NCBI GenBank assembly: GCA_937899905.1
Contig: CALCCF010000056.1
Span: 36,558-100,557, forward strand
Length of the DNA: 64,000 nt
Source: an uncultured Phycisphaeraceae bacterium
Lineage (GTDB): Bacteria; Planctomycetota; Phycisphaerae; Phycisphaerales; UBA1924
Direction of reading: 5' to 3'
The notes beneath the pieces were generated by a model. The model did not search any database, had not been told where the DNA came from, and saw nothing but the letters and a program-made list of their open reading frames with translations. A program made the translations under genes and the position numbers. Shown one piece after another: positions 46,598 to 55,422 of the stretch (positions are counted from its first letter, which is position 1; each line of letters starts with the position of its first letter).

Positions 46598-47158
46598 TCA
46601 GGCGCGGCGTTGCCAGGGACGCTGACCGTGGCCGCCGAAGCCGAGCAGCGGCGCCGCGGCAACCAACAAGAAGCCAATCGGCACACTGAGCACCGCGGTG
46701 TAGCCGGCCGACCCCAGCCTGATGAGTGTCTCCGAGCCCGGGCTGAACGCGAGGGGAGCACCGGCGAGCGTCTGGATCAGCAGCAGCACGACCACAACAA
46801 ACTGGGCCGCGATGACGCCCGCGAACGTGAGCACGCCCAGCGTCGCAAGGTGGTGCCGTACCAGCTTGCCGCGGAGCGTGAGGATGACCTGGGCCATGAG
46901 CACACCGCCGAGGGCATACGGGCCGATCAGTGGCTGCGCTGGTGCGTCGATCATGGGCCAGCCGCCCGTGAGATCGAGTGTGAGCCCCAGCACGAGGCAG
47001 GCCCAGATCGCGTGCATCGGAGGGGCGCTGAGCGCGACGAACGCTCCGAGCGCTAACAAGAAGCTTGGCTGCACCGGGCCGATAGCCAGCGTGTCTCGCA
47101 GCCCACGCTCGAGGCCAAGCAGCACGTAGGCGAGTATGGCGAACACCGGCCAGTTCAT
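46598..47158 (-). CDS. mreD: rod shape-determining protein MreD
   Basis: MreD is an inner-membrane protein of the elongasome. The 186-residue product has five or six hydrophobic segments and begins MNWPVFAILAYVLLGLERGLR. Its start overlaps the mreC stop (ATGA, 4 bases). MreD sequences are poorly conserved, so identification relies on size, topology and position between mreC and the GlmU-like gene. Confidence 0.85.
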   Translation of the reverse strand: MNWPVFAILAYVLLGLERGLRDTLAIGPVQPSFLLALGAFVALSAPPMHAIWACLVLGLTLDLTGGWPMIDAPAQPLIGPYALGGVLMAQVILTLRGKLVRHHLATLGVLTFAGVIAAQFVVVVLLLIQTLAGAPLAFSPGSETLIRLGSAGYTAVLSVPIGFLLVAAAPLLGFGGHGQRPWQRRA

Positions 47159-48078
47159 GCGCCGCCGCCTTCCGAGCCGCCCGCCGCCTGCTCGGTCTCT
47201 CCCTCAACCGGATCGATGGGCACGCGGAGCACGACCTCGCTCACGCGGCGCAGCGGCACGGTGGGCTCGACGGTTACGACCGTGCGCGTGGGCTCATCGG
47301 GTGCCGAAGAGACTTCGATGACGGTGCCGACGATGAGCATCTGCGCGCTTCGCGGCCATGTCTCGTCACGCAGTCGAACGGTCATGCCCGTCGTGATCTC
47401 GACCGGGCGTTGGCGAGAGTCTTCGAACACCCAGGTCGCCGGGCCGCGGAGCCGGCCACCGCCGATGGGCTCGAGCCGGCACTGGATGCCGCTGTCCAGT
47501 GTGTCCGCCGTCATGACCAAGGCCATGATGCCACCGGCGGCGCTGTCGGTGATGGGTCGCACGACGCTCCACGCCGCCGTCGATCGCTCCACGCGGCCGA
47601 GCAGTTGCAACCCCTCCACCACCGCTACGGCATTCTCGACGACGCCGCGGCCAGTACCCGCGCGCACCTGGAGTGCGCTACTCGATGCCTCGCTGAACCG
47701 GCCGATTACTGGAGCCGCGATCTGGCGGACGCCGAGTTCCGGCGTCAGTTGGGCGCCGCGTTGGAGCTCAAAGACGCGGCGCTCAAGCTGGCGGACACGC
47801 AACTCCATATCAAGCGAACGCTGCCGAGCGACCTCAAGCTCCTGGCGGTACTGCTCGGCGAGCGCGGGGTCGGCGCTGCGGCGGAATGGACGGGTGAGCG
47901 GATCGGCCACCCAGCGGACGGCGTTGCTCACGGGCGCAGAGATCGTCACGGCCACGTCAGCGAAGCCGGTCGTCCAGCGCGTGTAGCGCATCGGCACAAC
48001 CGAGAGGATGAAGAGCACGACGAGCGTGATCCTCAGCAGCGTCTTGGCGCTCGGTCTTTTGGAGAGTGGTCCAGCCAT
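47155..48078 (-). CDS. mreC: cell shape-determining protein MreC
   Basis: MreC is a periplasmic scaffold with one N-terminal membrane anchor (LLRITLVVLFILSVVPM). The 307-residue product then has a short coiled coil (ALAEQYRQELEVARQRSLDMELRVRQLERRVFEL) and the beta-barrel domains, with PVIGRFSEASSSALQVRAGTGRGV and VVRPITDSAAGGIMALV. A ~60-base gap separates it from mreB. A short acidic-Gly tail ends the protein. Confidence 0.94.
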   Translation of the reverse strand: MAGPLSKRPSAKTLLRITLVVLFILSVVPMRYTRWTTGFADVAVTISAPVSNAVRWVADPLTRPFRRSADPALAEQYRQELEVARQRSLDMELRVRQLERRVFELQRGAQLTPELGVRQIAAPVIGRFSEASSSALQVRAGTGRGVVENAVAVVEGLQLLGRVERSTAAWSVVRPITDSAAGGIMALVMTADTLDSGIQCRLEPIGGGRLRGPATWVFEDSRQRPVEITTGMTVRLRDETWPRSAQMLIVGTVIEVSSAPDEPTRTVVTVEPTVPLRRVSEVVLRVPIDPVEGETEQAAGGSEGGGA

Positions 48079-48139
48079 GGCGCTCCGCGCTCAATCCGGG
48101 CTCAAGCTGCACTCGGGGGCAGCGGCCGGCGGCGGCCGG

Positions 48140-49201
48140 CTAGACGTCGATGTCGTTCTCGAGGGTGGCCTTCCACTCCTCGATGTGCTCAAGATAGATG
48201 GCCGTCCCGCGGGCGACACAGGTCAGCGGATCATCCGCCAGCTTGCACTCCAGACCGGTGGCCTTGCGGAGAACATCGGGCAGCCCACGAAGCAGCGAGC
48301 CACCGCCGGCGAGCATGATGCCGTTCTCGACGAGGTCGGCGGCGAGCTCGGGCTCCACCTTCTCGAGCGTTCGTGTCACCGTCTCGATGATCTGGCTGAT
48401 CGGCTCGTTGAGGGCCTCGCGGATCTCCTCGCTGGTGATGGTCGCCTTGCGGGGCAGGCCGCTGATCATGTCGCGGCCGCGCACCTCGATGGTGGTCTCG
48501 TCGCTGATGGTCGCCGCCGAACCGAGCTCGATCTTGATGCGCTCGGCGGTCTGCTCGCCGATCATCAGGTTGTACGTGCGACGCATGTGGTTCATGATCG
48601 CCTCGTCCATGTCGTCGCCGGCGACGCGGACGCTCTCGCACACCGCGATGTCGGCCAGGGACATGACGGCGACCTCGGTCGTGCCACCGCCGATGTCGAC
48701 GATCATCGACGCGGTCGGTTCGGCAACCGGAAGGCCGGCGCCGATGGCCGCAGCAACGGGTTCCTCGAGCAGGTACGTGCGACGCGCCCCGGCGTGCTCG
48801 GCGCTGTCGAACACGGCCCTCTTCTCGACCGCGGTGATGCCGCTGGGCACGCTGATGACCACGCGCGGGCCGACGAAGCCCCAGTTGCGCGTGAGCTGGT
48901 TCACCTTGCGGATGAAGTAGCCCAGCATCGCCTCGGTAATCTGGAAGTCGCTGATCACGCCGTCCTTGAGCGGGCGCACAGCGGCGATCGACCCGGGCGT
49001 CTTGCCGAGCATCTCCTTGGCCATCCAGCCGACGGCCTGGCCGTTCTTGAGGACCTCGTTCGTGCCCTTGCGCACGGCGACGACGGACGGCTCGTTCAAG
49101 ACGATGCCCTGCCCGCGCACCGCAACGAGGGTGTTGCAGGTCCCCAGGTCGATGCCCATATCGACACTGAACAGACTGGTCAAACGGTCTAGGTACCGCA
49201 C
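48140..49201 (-). CDS. mreB: rod shape-determining protein MreB
   Basis: MreB is the actin homolog that organises lateral peptidoglycan synthesis. The product has the phosphate-1 loop MGIDLGTCNTLVAVRGQGIVLNEPS, VGWMAKEMLGKTP, phosphate-2 IVDIGGGTTEVAVMS, and adenosine motif GIMLAGGGSLL. The start was set at GTG 49201 (VRYLDRLTSLFSVDMGIDLG), because AGGAGGG lies 10 bases before it and this gives a normal 353 residues. ATG 49270 would add 23 residues without family resemblance. Confidence 0.93.
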   Translation of the reverse strand: MRYLDRLTSLFSVDMGIDLGTCNTLVAVRGQGIVLNEPSVVAVRKGTNEVLKNGQAVGWMAKEMLGKTPGSIAAVRPLKDGVISDFQITEAMLGYFIRKVNQLTRNWGFVGPRVVISVPSGITAVEKRAVFDSAEHAGARRTYLLEEPVAAAIGAGLPVAEPTASMIVDIGGGTTEVAVMSLADIAVCESVRVAGDDMDEAIMNHMRRTYNLMIGEQTAERIKIELGSAATISDETTIEVRGRDMISGLPRKATITSEEIREALNEPISQIIETVTRTLEKVEPELAADLVENGIMLAGGGSLLRGLPDVLRKATGLECKLADDPLTCVARGTAIYLEHIEEWKATLENDIDV

Positions 49202-49296
49202 CGCGGCGTCGCCCTCCTGGCCGGCCGTCGCGGTACCGTTGCGACGGATGCTCCGCATAGGGCGGTCCATCGGCCCCGGGGGTCGGCAGGCGTGAG

Positions 49297-49302
49297 ATTA
49301 TA
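49297..49302 (-). promoter_or_regulatory. -10 box of the mreBCD promoter
   Basis: A perfect TATAAT on the minus strand (49302-49297). The best -35 at the normal distance is weak (TGCCGA at 49325-49320). Transcription would start near 49290, leaving a leader of about 90 bases to GTG 49201. Upstream, CGTATACC occurs twice (49361-49368 and 49379-49386). Confidence 0.5.
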
Positions 49303-49400
49303 GGAATCAGTTCAGCCTATCGGCACATACACGAATCGACTTTGGCGCGGCCTCGGCACCCGTATACCAAACAAAATGCGTATACCGCACTAAGCGACAC

Positions 49401-52034
49401 TCAGCCGGTCGACTGCATGGCGGCGGCGATCGCATTGATGCTCGCATGCAAAACGGGGCGGATCGCTTTGGCCTCCCGGCTACGTGCCAGGCGAGACCGC
49501 CCGAGCAGTTCGATCTGGACCAGGTTGAGCACATCGGTCCAGGGATTGCGAGCATCGATGGACCGCCCGACGACCGGGGCGTGCTCCATGAGGTCGGCGT
49601 GGCCGGTCAGGTCGAGGCTGGCCTTGCGCGCGCGCTCGAACTCAGACTCGATGCGGCTGAGGATCGAGTCGCTGCCGTCCCCACGGAGCGCGTATCTGCG
49701 GAAGATCGGCAATCGGGCACGCGCCATTTCCTGATTGGCGTTCTCGAGCACGGTGCCGAGGAATGCGCTCGCGCCACACATCGACCGGAGCTGATCGCGG
49801 TCAGCATCATCCAACTCGCGTAGCGCGCTGCCGAGGCCATACCAGCCAGGCACCATCGCGCGCATCTGGATCCACGAGAACACCCAGGGTATTGCGCGGA
49901 GGTTCTCGAATTTCAGGCGGTCGCCCGTGGCACGAGAGACAGGCCGCGAAGCGATGGGCAGCCCGCCGATGTATTCCACCGGACTGCAGTCGATGAACCA
50001 GGGCCAGAACGCATCGTCGTCGATGAGCTCGCGATAGACGCGCTGAGAGTTGGCTGCCAGCTTCGCGAGGATCGCCGAACCATCGATCGATGCCGAGTGG
50101 CTGCGCGACGCCTCGGCCAGCATTGCCGCGTGGACGATCTGCTCGAGATGCCGGCGAGCCATGCCGGCGAGCGCGTAGCGGAAGGTGATGATCTCGCCCT
50201 GCTCGGTGAAGCGGAGCCTGCCGCTGCGTGACGCGGGCGGTGCGGCCAAGATCGCCCGCCCCGTACGACCCCCACCACGCCCGGTCGTGCCGCCGCGGCC
50301 GTGGAAGTAGCGGAGCCCGATGCCGTGCCTGGCGAAGACCTCGGCGATGCGCTGCTGGGCGAGGTGCAACGCGACATTGGCAGAGACGAACCCGCCGTCC
50401 TTGTTCGAGTCGCTGTAGCCGAGCATGATTTCTTGCTCGGGCTCACCCTCGCTTGTCGCCTCGACGTGCTCTCGGAAGCATGGCTCGGCGAGAGCTTTGT
50501 CCATGACCCGTGGGGCATTGTCGAGGTCGTCGACGGTCTCGAACAGCGGCACGATCGGCAGCCGTACGCCGGACTCGCGCATCAGCAGGATCACCGCGAG
50601 CAGATCGCTCACGTGGCTGGTCATCGAGATGACCCAGCAGGCCACCGTGCGCGGGTCGCGTTGCTGCGCCTTTCGAACGACTCGGAGCGTTGCCATGAGC
50701 TCGGCTGAGTCTTCACTCAGAGCATCGTGATCTCGCACCAAGGGGCGATCGGTGGCGAGCTCTTGCCGAAGCACGCCCAGCTTGCCATCCTCATCGAGCG
50801 CCTCGTACACGGCCTCGACGCCGGCGGATCGCAGAAGCTCGCCAACGGCTTTTGCATGGACGCGCGAGTGCTGGCGGATGTCGAGCGACGCGAGGTGCAG
50901 CCCGAACGACTTGGCTCGCGTGATCGCGTCGGCCAGCAGCCCTTCCTCGGCCACACGGTGCAGGCCGGCCAGCGTGCTGTCGAGCAGCCTGCGGCGGATC
51001 GAATAAAGGTCTTCGAGGAGCGCCGCCGAGTCGTATGCAGAGTCATCGCGCACGTGCGTCGTGATCTGGTTGATCATCGCCCGCAGCGGCTCGTGGGGGG
51101 AGCTTGGATCTCCGCCCACGCTCTCGATCGAGACCGACAGCGCGTCGTGCAGGCGTTCGAGCTCGGCGGCCCAAAGCTCGCGGGCGGCCTTACGCATCTC
51201 CGCGATCGTGCGCTCGGTCACGTCGGCGGTGACGTTGGGGTTGCCGTCGCGATCGCCGCCGATCCAGGAGCGGTAGCGGATGAGCGCGGGCAGGTCGTTG
51301 GCGATGATCTCGGATTGGTCATCACCAAACGTCCGACGCGCGGCCCAGGCGACATCGCGAACCAGCCTCGGCACGGCCCGCCAGATCGTGGTCCGCAGAA
51401 AGTACACGCCGTTGCGCACCTCGGCGGGCACGTCGAGGCGTTCCTGGCGAACCTCGTCGGTGGTCAGCAGCAGGGCTATGGCTCGGTCGAGGCGGCTGCG
51501 GGTCTCGGCGGCCTCGCGTGCGGTGAGCTTGCCGCCCGACAATCGCGCGACGCTCGCGGCGATGTCGGCCTGCTTGTCCAGCACGGTGCGGCGGCGCGTC
51601 TCGGTCGGGTGGGCCGTCAGCGTGGGGCCGATGTCCAGGCGGCCAAGCATCGCCGCGATGCCCGCGGCGTCGAGGCCCTGCCCGGTGAGGGTCGCCATCG
51701 CGGCGTCGATCGACTCGGGTCGGCACGAACCATCCTCGAGGCTCCGCTCGCGCGAGCGGTTGACGCGGATGATGTTGAGCTGCTCGGCCTTGTTCAGCAG
51801 GTGGAAGCGGGCCGCCCCGACGCGGACCAGGCCCGCCAACGAGTGGAGGTCCATGCCCGCGATCCGCTGGGCCGCCCGATCGAGCTGGGCCTCGCCCGCC
51901 CCCGAGCCACAGCCCGAGGCGATGGCCTCCCCCGCCTCGGCGATGTCCCCGAGGCCCACGCTTCCGCAGGCCTGCCGCAGGGCGTCGAGGAGGAGGGTTT
52001 TGTCTTGGGTGAAGGGGGAGGTGGGTTGGGGCAT
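49401..52034 (-). CDS. ppc: phosphoenolpyruvate carboxylase
   Basis: Ppc carboxylates PEP to oxaloacetate, refilling the TCA cycle. The 877-residue protein has the catalytic-His motif LTAHPTETRRRTV (about 137-149), SWIGGDRDGNPNVT, LGYSDSNKDGG, FHGRGGTTGRGGGRTG and FTEQGEIITFRYA, all in canonical order. It ends with the conserved C-terminal arginine-rich/GLRNTG-type region in diverged form. The start is ATG 52034. It lies 71 bases downstream of the HxlR regulator on the same strand. Confidence 0.95.
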   Translation of the reverse strand: MPQPTSPFTQDKTLLLDALRQACGSVGLGDIAEAGEAIASGCGSGAGEAQLDRAAQRIAGMDLHSLAGLVRVGAARFHLLNKAEQLNIIRVNRSRERSLEDGSCRPESIDAAMATLTGQGLDAAGIAAMLGRLDIGPTLTAHPTETRRRTVLDKQADIAASVARLSGGKLTAREAAETRSRLDRAIALLLTTDEVRQERLDVPAEVRNGVYFLRTTIWRAVPRLVRDVAWAARRTFGDDQSEIIANDLPALIRYRSWIGGDRDGNPNVTADVTERTIAEMRKAARELWAAELERLHDALSVSIESVGGDPSSPHEPLRAMINQITTHVRDDSAYDSAALLEDLYSIRRRLLDSTLAGLHRVAEEGLLADAITRAKSFGLHLASLDIRQHSRVHAKAVGELLRSAGVEAVYEALDEDGKLGVLRQELATDRPLVRDHDALSEDSAELMATLRVVRKAQQRDPRTVACWVISMTSHVSDLLAVILLMRESGVRLPIVPLFETVDDLDNAPRVMDKALAEPCFREHVEATSEGEPEQEIMLGYSDSNKDGGFVSANVALHLAQQRIAEVFARHGIGLRYFHGRGGTTGRGGGRTGRAILAAPPASRSGRLRFTEQGEIITFRYALAGMARRHLEQIVHAAMLAEASRSHSASIDGSAILAKLAANSQRVYRELIDDDAFWPWFIDCSPVEYIGGLPIASRPVSRATGDRLKFENLRAIPWVFSWIQMRAMVPGWYGLGSALRELDDADRDQLRSMCGASAFLGTVLENANQEMARARLPIFRRYALRGDGSDSILSRIESEFERARKASLDLTGHADLMEHAPVVGRSIDARNPWTDVLNLVQIELLGRSRLARSREAKAIRPVLHASINAIAAAMQSTG

Positions 52035-52105
52035 AACGCATTGTTGAACAGAGACTGGCCGCCGTGATCGATCGATGGCCTTTTGCCAGGAGGCGCACGT
52101 GCTCG

Positions 52106-52492
52106 CTACACCACCTGCCGGTCTTCGGAAGACGCCTCACACAGCTCGGCCAATTCGCACTCTGCTTCACGCCGAGACTTGAACTCGCGGCCCCAGTCCT
52201 GCATCGCAATCAGGATCGGCTCGAGCGAGCGACCGTACTCGGTGACGTCGTACTCGACCCGCGGCGGCACCTCGGCGAAGACCGTGCGTGAGACGATGCC
52301 GTCCGCTTCGAGCTCGCGGAGCTGGAGCGTGATCATGCGCTCGGTCGCGTTAGGGGTGAGCCGCTTGAGCTCGCCGAATCGTTTCGCGCCGCTGAGCAAG
52401 TGGCACACAAGGATCGGCTTCCATCGGCCGCCGATGACGCTCAGGGTGGCCTCGACATCGCATCCGGTCTTCCAGTTGTACTGCCGCGTCAT
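52106..52492 (-). CDS. HxlR-family winged-helix regulator
   Basis: A 128-residue MarR-like DNA-binding protein of the HxlR family: CDVEATLSVIGGRWKPILVCHLLSG near the N-terminus, RFGELKRLTPNATERMITLQLRELEADGIV as recognition region and wing, and DVTEYGRSLEPIL. The start is ATG 52492 with GGAG 6 bases before it. The Cys at residue 11 (TGCDVEAT) is where redox-sensing HxlR/YodB proteins carry theirs. A near-perfect palindrome lies in the divergent promoter region, so self- and neighbour-control is likely. Confidence 0.9.
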   Translation of the reverse strand: MTRQYNWKTGCDVEATLSVIGGRWKPILVCHLLSGAKRFGELKRLTPNATERMITLQLRELEADGIVSRTVFAEVPPRVEYDVTEYGRSLEPILIAMQDWGREFKSRREAECELAELCEASSEDRQVV

Positions 52493-52520
52493 CTGAAGCT
52501 CCAAGGCCCAAAAATCTCAA

Positions 52521-52540
52521 TACTTACAAATTTGTAGGTA
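52521..52540. promoter_or_regulatory. 20-base near-perfect palindrome, likely HxlR operator
   Basis: TACTTACAAATTTGTAGGTA reads the same on the complementary strand at 18 of 20 positions. It sits 28 bases upstream of the hxlR start and about 78 bases before the crotonase start, in an AT-rich patch. HxlR/YodB proteins bind similar TAC-rich inverted repeats. A TTGAAA at 52553-52548 (minus) could be the -35 of hxlR. Confidence 0.75.
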
Positions 52541-52617
52541 CTTGTTGTTTCAAGAGCATAGCCATAGCTTGTTCTCCAGACCCGACTGACCCGCCGGCAA
52601 CCGGCAAGGAGACCACC

Positions 52618-53460
52618 GTGTCAGAGCAATACACGACGTTTCGGACCAGCCGCGACGGAGGCATCCTCACCGTCACGTTCGACTTCCCTCCCGTGAACGT
52701 GCAGGGGCAGGAGATGCTGGCCGACCTCAACGGCCTGGCGATGCGGCTCGAACGCGACCGGGACACCAAGGTCGTGATCTTCGAGTCGGCGCACCCGGAG
52801 ATCTGGGTGTGCCACTACGACACCAACCTCCTGAAGGACATGTCCACCGAGGCCGTCTCGCGTGACGAGGCCCAGCTCCTCGATCTCCAGTCGGTGCTCG
52901 AACGCATCAGCAAGCTCCCGCAGGCAACCGTCGCGAAGCTCGAGGGGTTTGCGCGCGGCGGTGGGCATGAGTTTGCGCTCGCCTGCGACATGCGGTTCGC
53001 GGTGCGAGGCAAGTTCAAGTTCATGCAGATGGAGGTCGGCATGGGCATCTTGCCCTGCGGCGGTGGCGCGTCGCGTATGGCGCGGCAAACGGGGCTGGGC
53101 CGCGCTCTGGAGATCATCCTGAGCGCACGCGACTTCGACGCCGATGAGGCCGAAGCGTACGGCACGATCAACAAGGCGCTCGATGCCGACGAGATCGACG
53201 AGTACGTTGACACACTCGCAAAACGGATTGCGCAGTTCCCGGCCGAGTCAATCAATGCTTGCAAGCAAGCGGTCTACGAGTCGATCGATAGGCCGATCGC
53301 CGAGGCGCTCAAGGCGGAGGCGTATTGGTTGTACCAAGCAACGAGCAAGACGCCCGCCATCAAGCGATTCACGATCGCCGACGAAAAGGGCATGGAGCAC
53401 GACCTCGAGAACCAACGCAACTGGAACGACCTTGTTATGCAGGTGCAAGAGATCCAATGA
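52618..53460 (+). CDS. enoyl-CoA hydratase/isomerase (crotonase) family protein
   Basis: A 280-residue crotonase-fold protein. The oxyanion-hole segments are KLEGFARGGGHEFALACDMRFA and GMGILPCGGGASRMARQTG. The C-terminal helices (NDLVMQVQEIQ) are typical. The natural acyl-CoA substrate is unknown, and the usual catalytic Glu pair is not clearly placed. The start is GTG 52618 with AAGGAG 10 bases upstream. It begins an operon with a quinone oxidoreductase-like gene, under likely HxlR control. Confidence 0.85.
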   Translation: MSEQYTTFRTSRDGGILTVTFDFPPVNVQGQEMLADLNGLAMRLERDRDTKVVIFESAHPEIWVCHYDTNLLKDMSTEAVSRDEAQLLDLQSVLERISKLPQATVAKLEGFARGGGHEFALACDMRFAVRGKFKFMQMEVGMGILPCGGGASRMARQTGLGRALEIILSARDFDADEAEAYGTINKALDADEIDEYVDTLAKRIAQFPAESINACKQAVYESIDRPIAEALKAEAYWLYQATSKTPAIKRFTIADEKGMEHDLENQRNWNDLVMQVQEIQ

Positions 53461-53486
53461 ACGGCCTTCCAGGAGGACACACGCCG

Positions 53487-54491
53487 ATGAAAGCCGCACT
53501 ACTCAACACGTACGAAGATGGAGCACCATTGCACACTGGCGAGGTGCCGAAGCCGGAAACTCGATCGGGCCACCTGCTCGTCAGGATTGCGGCTTCGAGC
53601 GTCAACACCGTCGACACGAAGATCCGCAAGATGGGCGGGCCGGGTGGCCTCGCGCCTCAGACTCCCGCCATCCTCGGGATGGACTTTGCGGGCACGATCG
53701 AAGCCATCGGCGAAGGCGTCTCTGGCTTTGCCGTCGGCGATGAGGTGTACGGCTGCGCCGGCGGGCTGGCCGAGCTTCCGGGCACGCTGGCCGAGTACAT
53801 CTGCGCGGACCATCGCTTGGTCGCGCACAAACCCAAGAGCCTCTCGATGCGTGAGGCGGCGGCATTGCCGCTGGTTGCGATCACCGCCTACGAGGGCCTG
53901 ACGCGAGCTCGGGTTGGCCCGGGACAGAAGGTGCTCGTCCATGGAGGCTCGGGCGGGGTTGGGCATGTCGCGGTGCAACTCGCCAAGCACATGGGCGCCA
54001 CCGTGTTCTCGACGGGTGGCGGCGAGCCGCAGCTCGAACTGATCGAGCGCCTTGGAGCGATCGGGATCAACTACAAAACCGAGGCCGTTTCGGCATATGT
54101 CGCGAAGCACACCAACGGCGATGGGTTTGACGTGGTCTACGACACGGTTGGTGATCGCAACATGCTCAACTCGTTCGAGGCGATCAAGTTCAACGGCGAT
54201 GTCATCACCACGACCACGATGTGCGAGCTCGACCTGACCAGCGCGCACCTGAAGGGCGTGACGCTGCACATCGTCTTCATGCTGATCCCCATGATCCACG
54301 ATGTGGGCCGAGAAGCGCACGGCCAGATCCTCGGCAAGATCGCCGAGATCGTGGACGCGGGCGGCCTCGTGCCCATCCTCGACGAGTCGAGGTACTCGCT
54401 CGAAGAAGCAGGCCAGGCCCACGCTCGCCTGGAGAGCGGCAAGGCGATGGGCAAGGTGGTTCTCGAGCACACCAGTGACATGCCGGCATGA
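53487..54491 (+). CDS. NADPH:quinone reductase-like MDR oxidoreductase
   Basis: A 334-residue zinc-independent MDR enzyme resembling quinone oxidoreductases. The GroES-like half contains GMDFAGTIEAIGEGV and FAVGDEVYG. The Rossmann half has VLVHGGSGGVGHVAVQLAKHMGATVFST. No zinc-ligand cysteines are seen at the catalytic position. The start ATG 53487 follows AGGAGG by 7-10 bases and lies 26 bases after the crotonase stop. It probably reduces quinones or reactive enals. Confidence 0.88.
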   Translation: MKAALLNTYEDGAPLHTGEVPKPETRSGHLLVRIAASSVNTVDTKIRKMGGPGGLAPQTPAILGMDFAGTIEAIGEGVSGFAVGDEVYGCAGGLAELPGTLAEYICADHRLVAHKPKSLSMREAAALPLVAITAYEGLTRARVGPGQKVLVHGGSGGVGHVAVQLAKHMGATVFSTGGGEPQLELIERLGAIGINYKTEAVSAYVAKHTNGDGFDVVYDTVGDRNMLNSFEAIKFNGDVITTTTMCELDLTSAHLKGVTLHIVFMLIPMIHDVGREAHGQILGKIAEIVDAGGLVPILDESRYSLEEAGQAHARLESGKAMGKVVLEHTSDMPA

Positions 54492-54624
54492 GAACGCCTC
54501 TCTTGGAGGGGCCCTTCATGCTGGCGGCCAGCCGAGTTGCGCCCCGATGCAGATGTGGCGTGGGTGCCGGTTTCCGATCCAAGAAGCAAGGAAACAAGCC
54601 AATATACCGCCTTCGAGGCCGGAT

Positions 54625-54653
54625 TTGACCAATAAGACGACCGGTCGTATTAT
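54625..54653 (+). promoter_or_regulatory. tetR promoter with internal palindromic operator
   Basis: TTGACC (-35, 54625-54630), 17 bases, TATTAT (-10, 54648-54653). Between and touching the -10 lies the perfect palindrome ACGACCGGTCGT (54637-54648). A repressor bound here would block polymerase, and the downstream gene encodes a TetR protein. The transcription start falls within a base or two of the GTG start codon. Confidence 0.78.
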
Positions 54654-54659
54654 GCATTC

Positions 54660-55250
54660 GTGCCTGTCGACCGAACGAGCCCTGAAACACGCGATCGCCT
54701 GTTGAACATGGGCATGGACGCATTCCTCAGGCTCGGTTATCACGGCGCGGGGTTGAAGGCCATCCTCGACCAAGCGTGCGTCCCGAAGGGCTCGTTCTAC
54801 AACTACTTCGAAAGCAAGGAAGACTTTGCGTCTGCCGCCATCCACCACTACGCCGACTGCATAAGTGCTCTTCTTGAGCGCGCTCTCGACGCGCACGACT
54901 CGCCCATCGCGGGCCTCCGGGCGTTCTTCCAAGGCCAAGCCGAATCGTTTGAACAATCGGGTTTCAGCGGCGGGTGCCTGATCGCAAACCTGGGCGGCGA
55001 ACTGGACGACAGCAACACGTGCAGGAAGGCGCTTCAGGAGACCTCTTCGGCGTATCTCGATGCACTGAGCGCTGTTGTAGCCGCAGCTCAAGCCGTCGGC
55101 GAGATCCGTTCGGACGTGGCCGCAGCCGAGCTGGCGTCGCTCTTGTCCGATGCCTGGGAAGGCGCCGTGATCCGTATGAAGATCGAGCAATCGATGGCGC
55201 CGCTCGACGGTGTCTTGAGCCGCATCCTCGACGGCTTCTTCCAGCCATGA
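54660..55250 (+). CDS. TetR-family transcriptional repressor
   Basis: A 196-residue TetR protein with the HTH DAFLRLGYHGAGLKAILDQACVPKGSFYNYFESKEDF (about 20-56) and a C-terminal ligand domain with a Cys in SGGCLIANLGGE, which recalls AcuR/NemR-like thiol- or enal-sensing repressors. GTG 54660 is needed to include the first helix, and there is no room for a leader, so the mRNA may be leaderless. A palindrome sits in its own promoter, indicating autoregulation. Confidence 0.88.
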   Translation: MPVDRTSPETRDRLLNMGMDAFLRLGYHGAGLKAILDQACVPKGSFYNYFESKEDFASAAIHHYADCISALLERALDAHDSPIAGLRAFFQGQAESFEQSGFSGGCLIANLGGELDDSNTCRKALQETSSAYLDALSAVVAAAQAVGEIRSDVAAAELASLLSDAWEGAVIRMKIEQSMAPLDGVLSRILDGFFQP

Positions 55251-55422
55251 CTCGCTTTAACCGGGTTTGCACGCGCGATCAGCACTCCATCGTGGCTGCA
55301 AGTCCAAGTTCCGAGAGCTCGTCGCCCACGCATTCATTCGACTGGGCGAAACCGTCGTTCGACTCGCGCAGCACCTCATCCCAATTCATTCGCCTCGTGG
55401 GCACTAATACGGAGTCTGTAGC

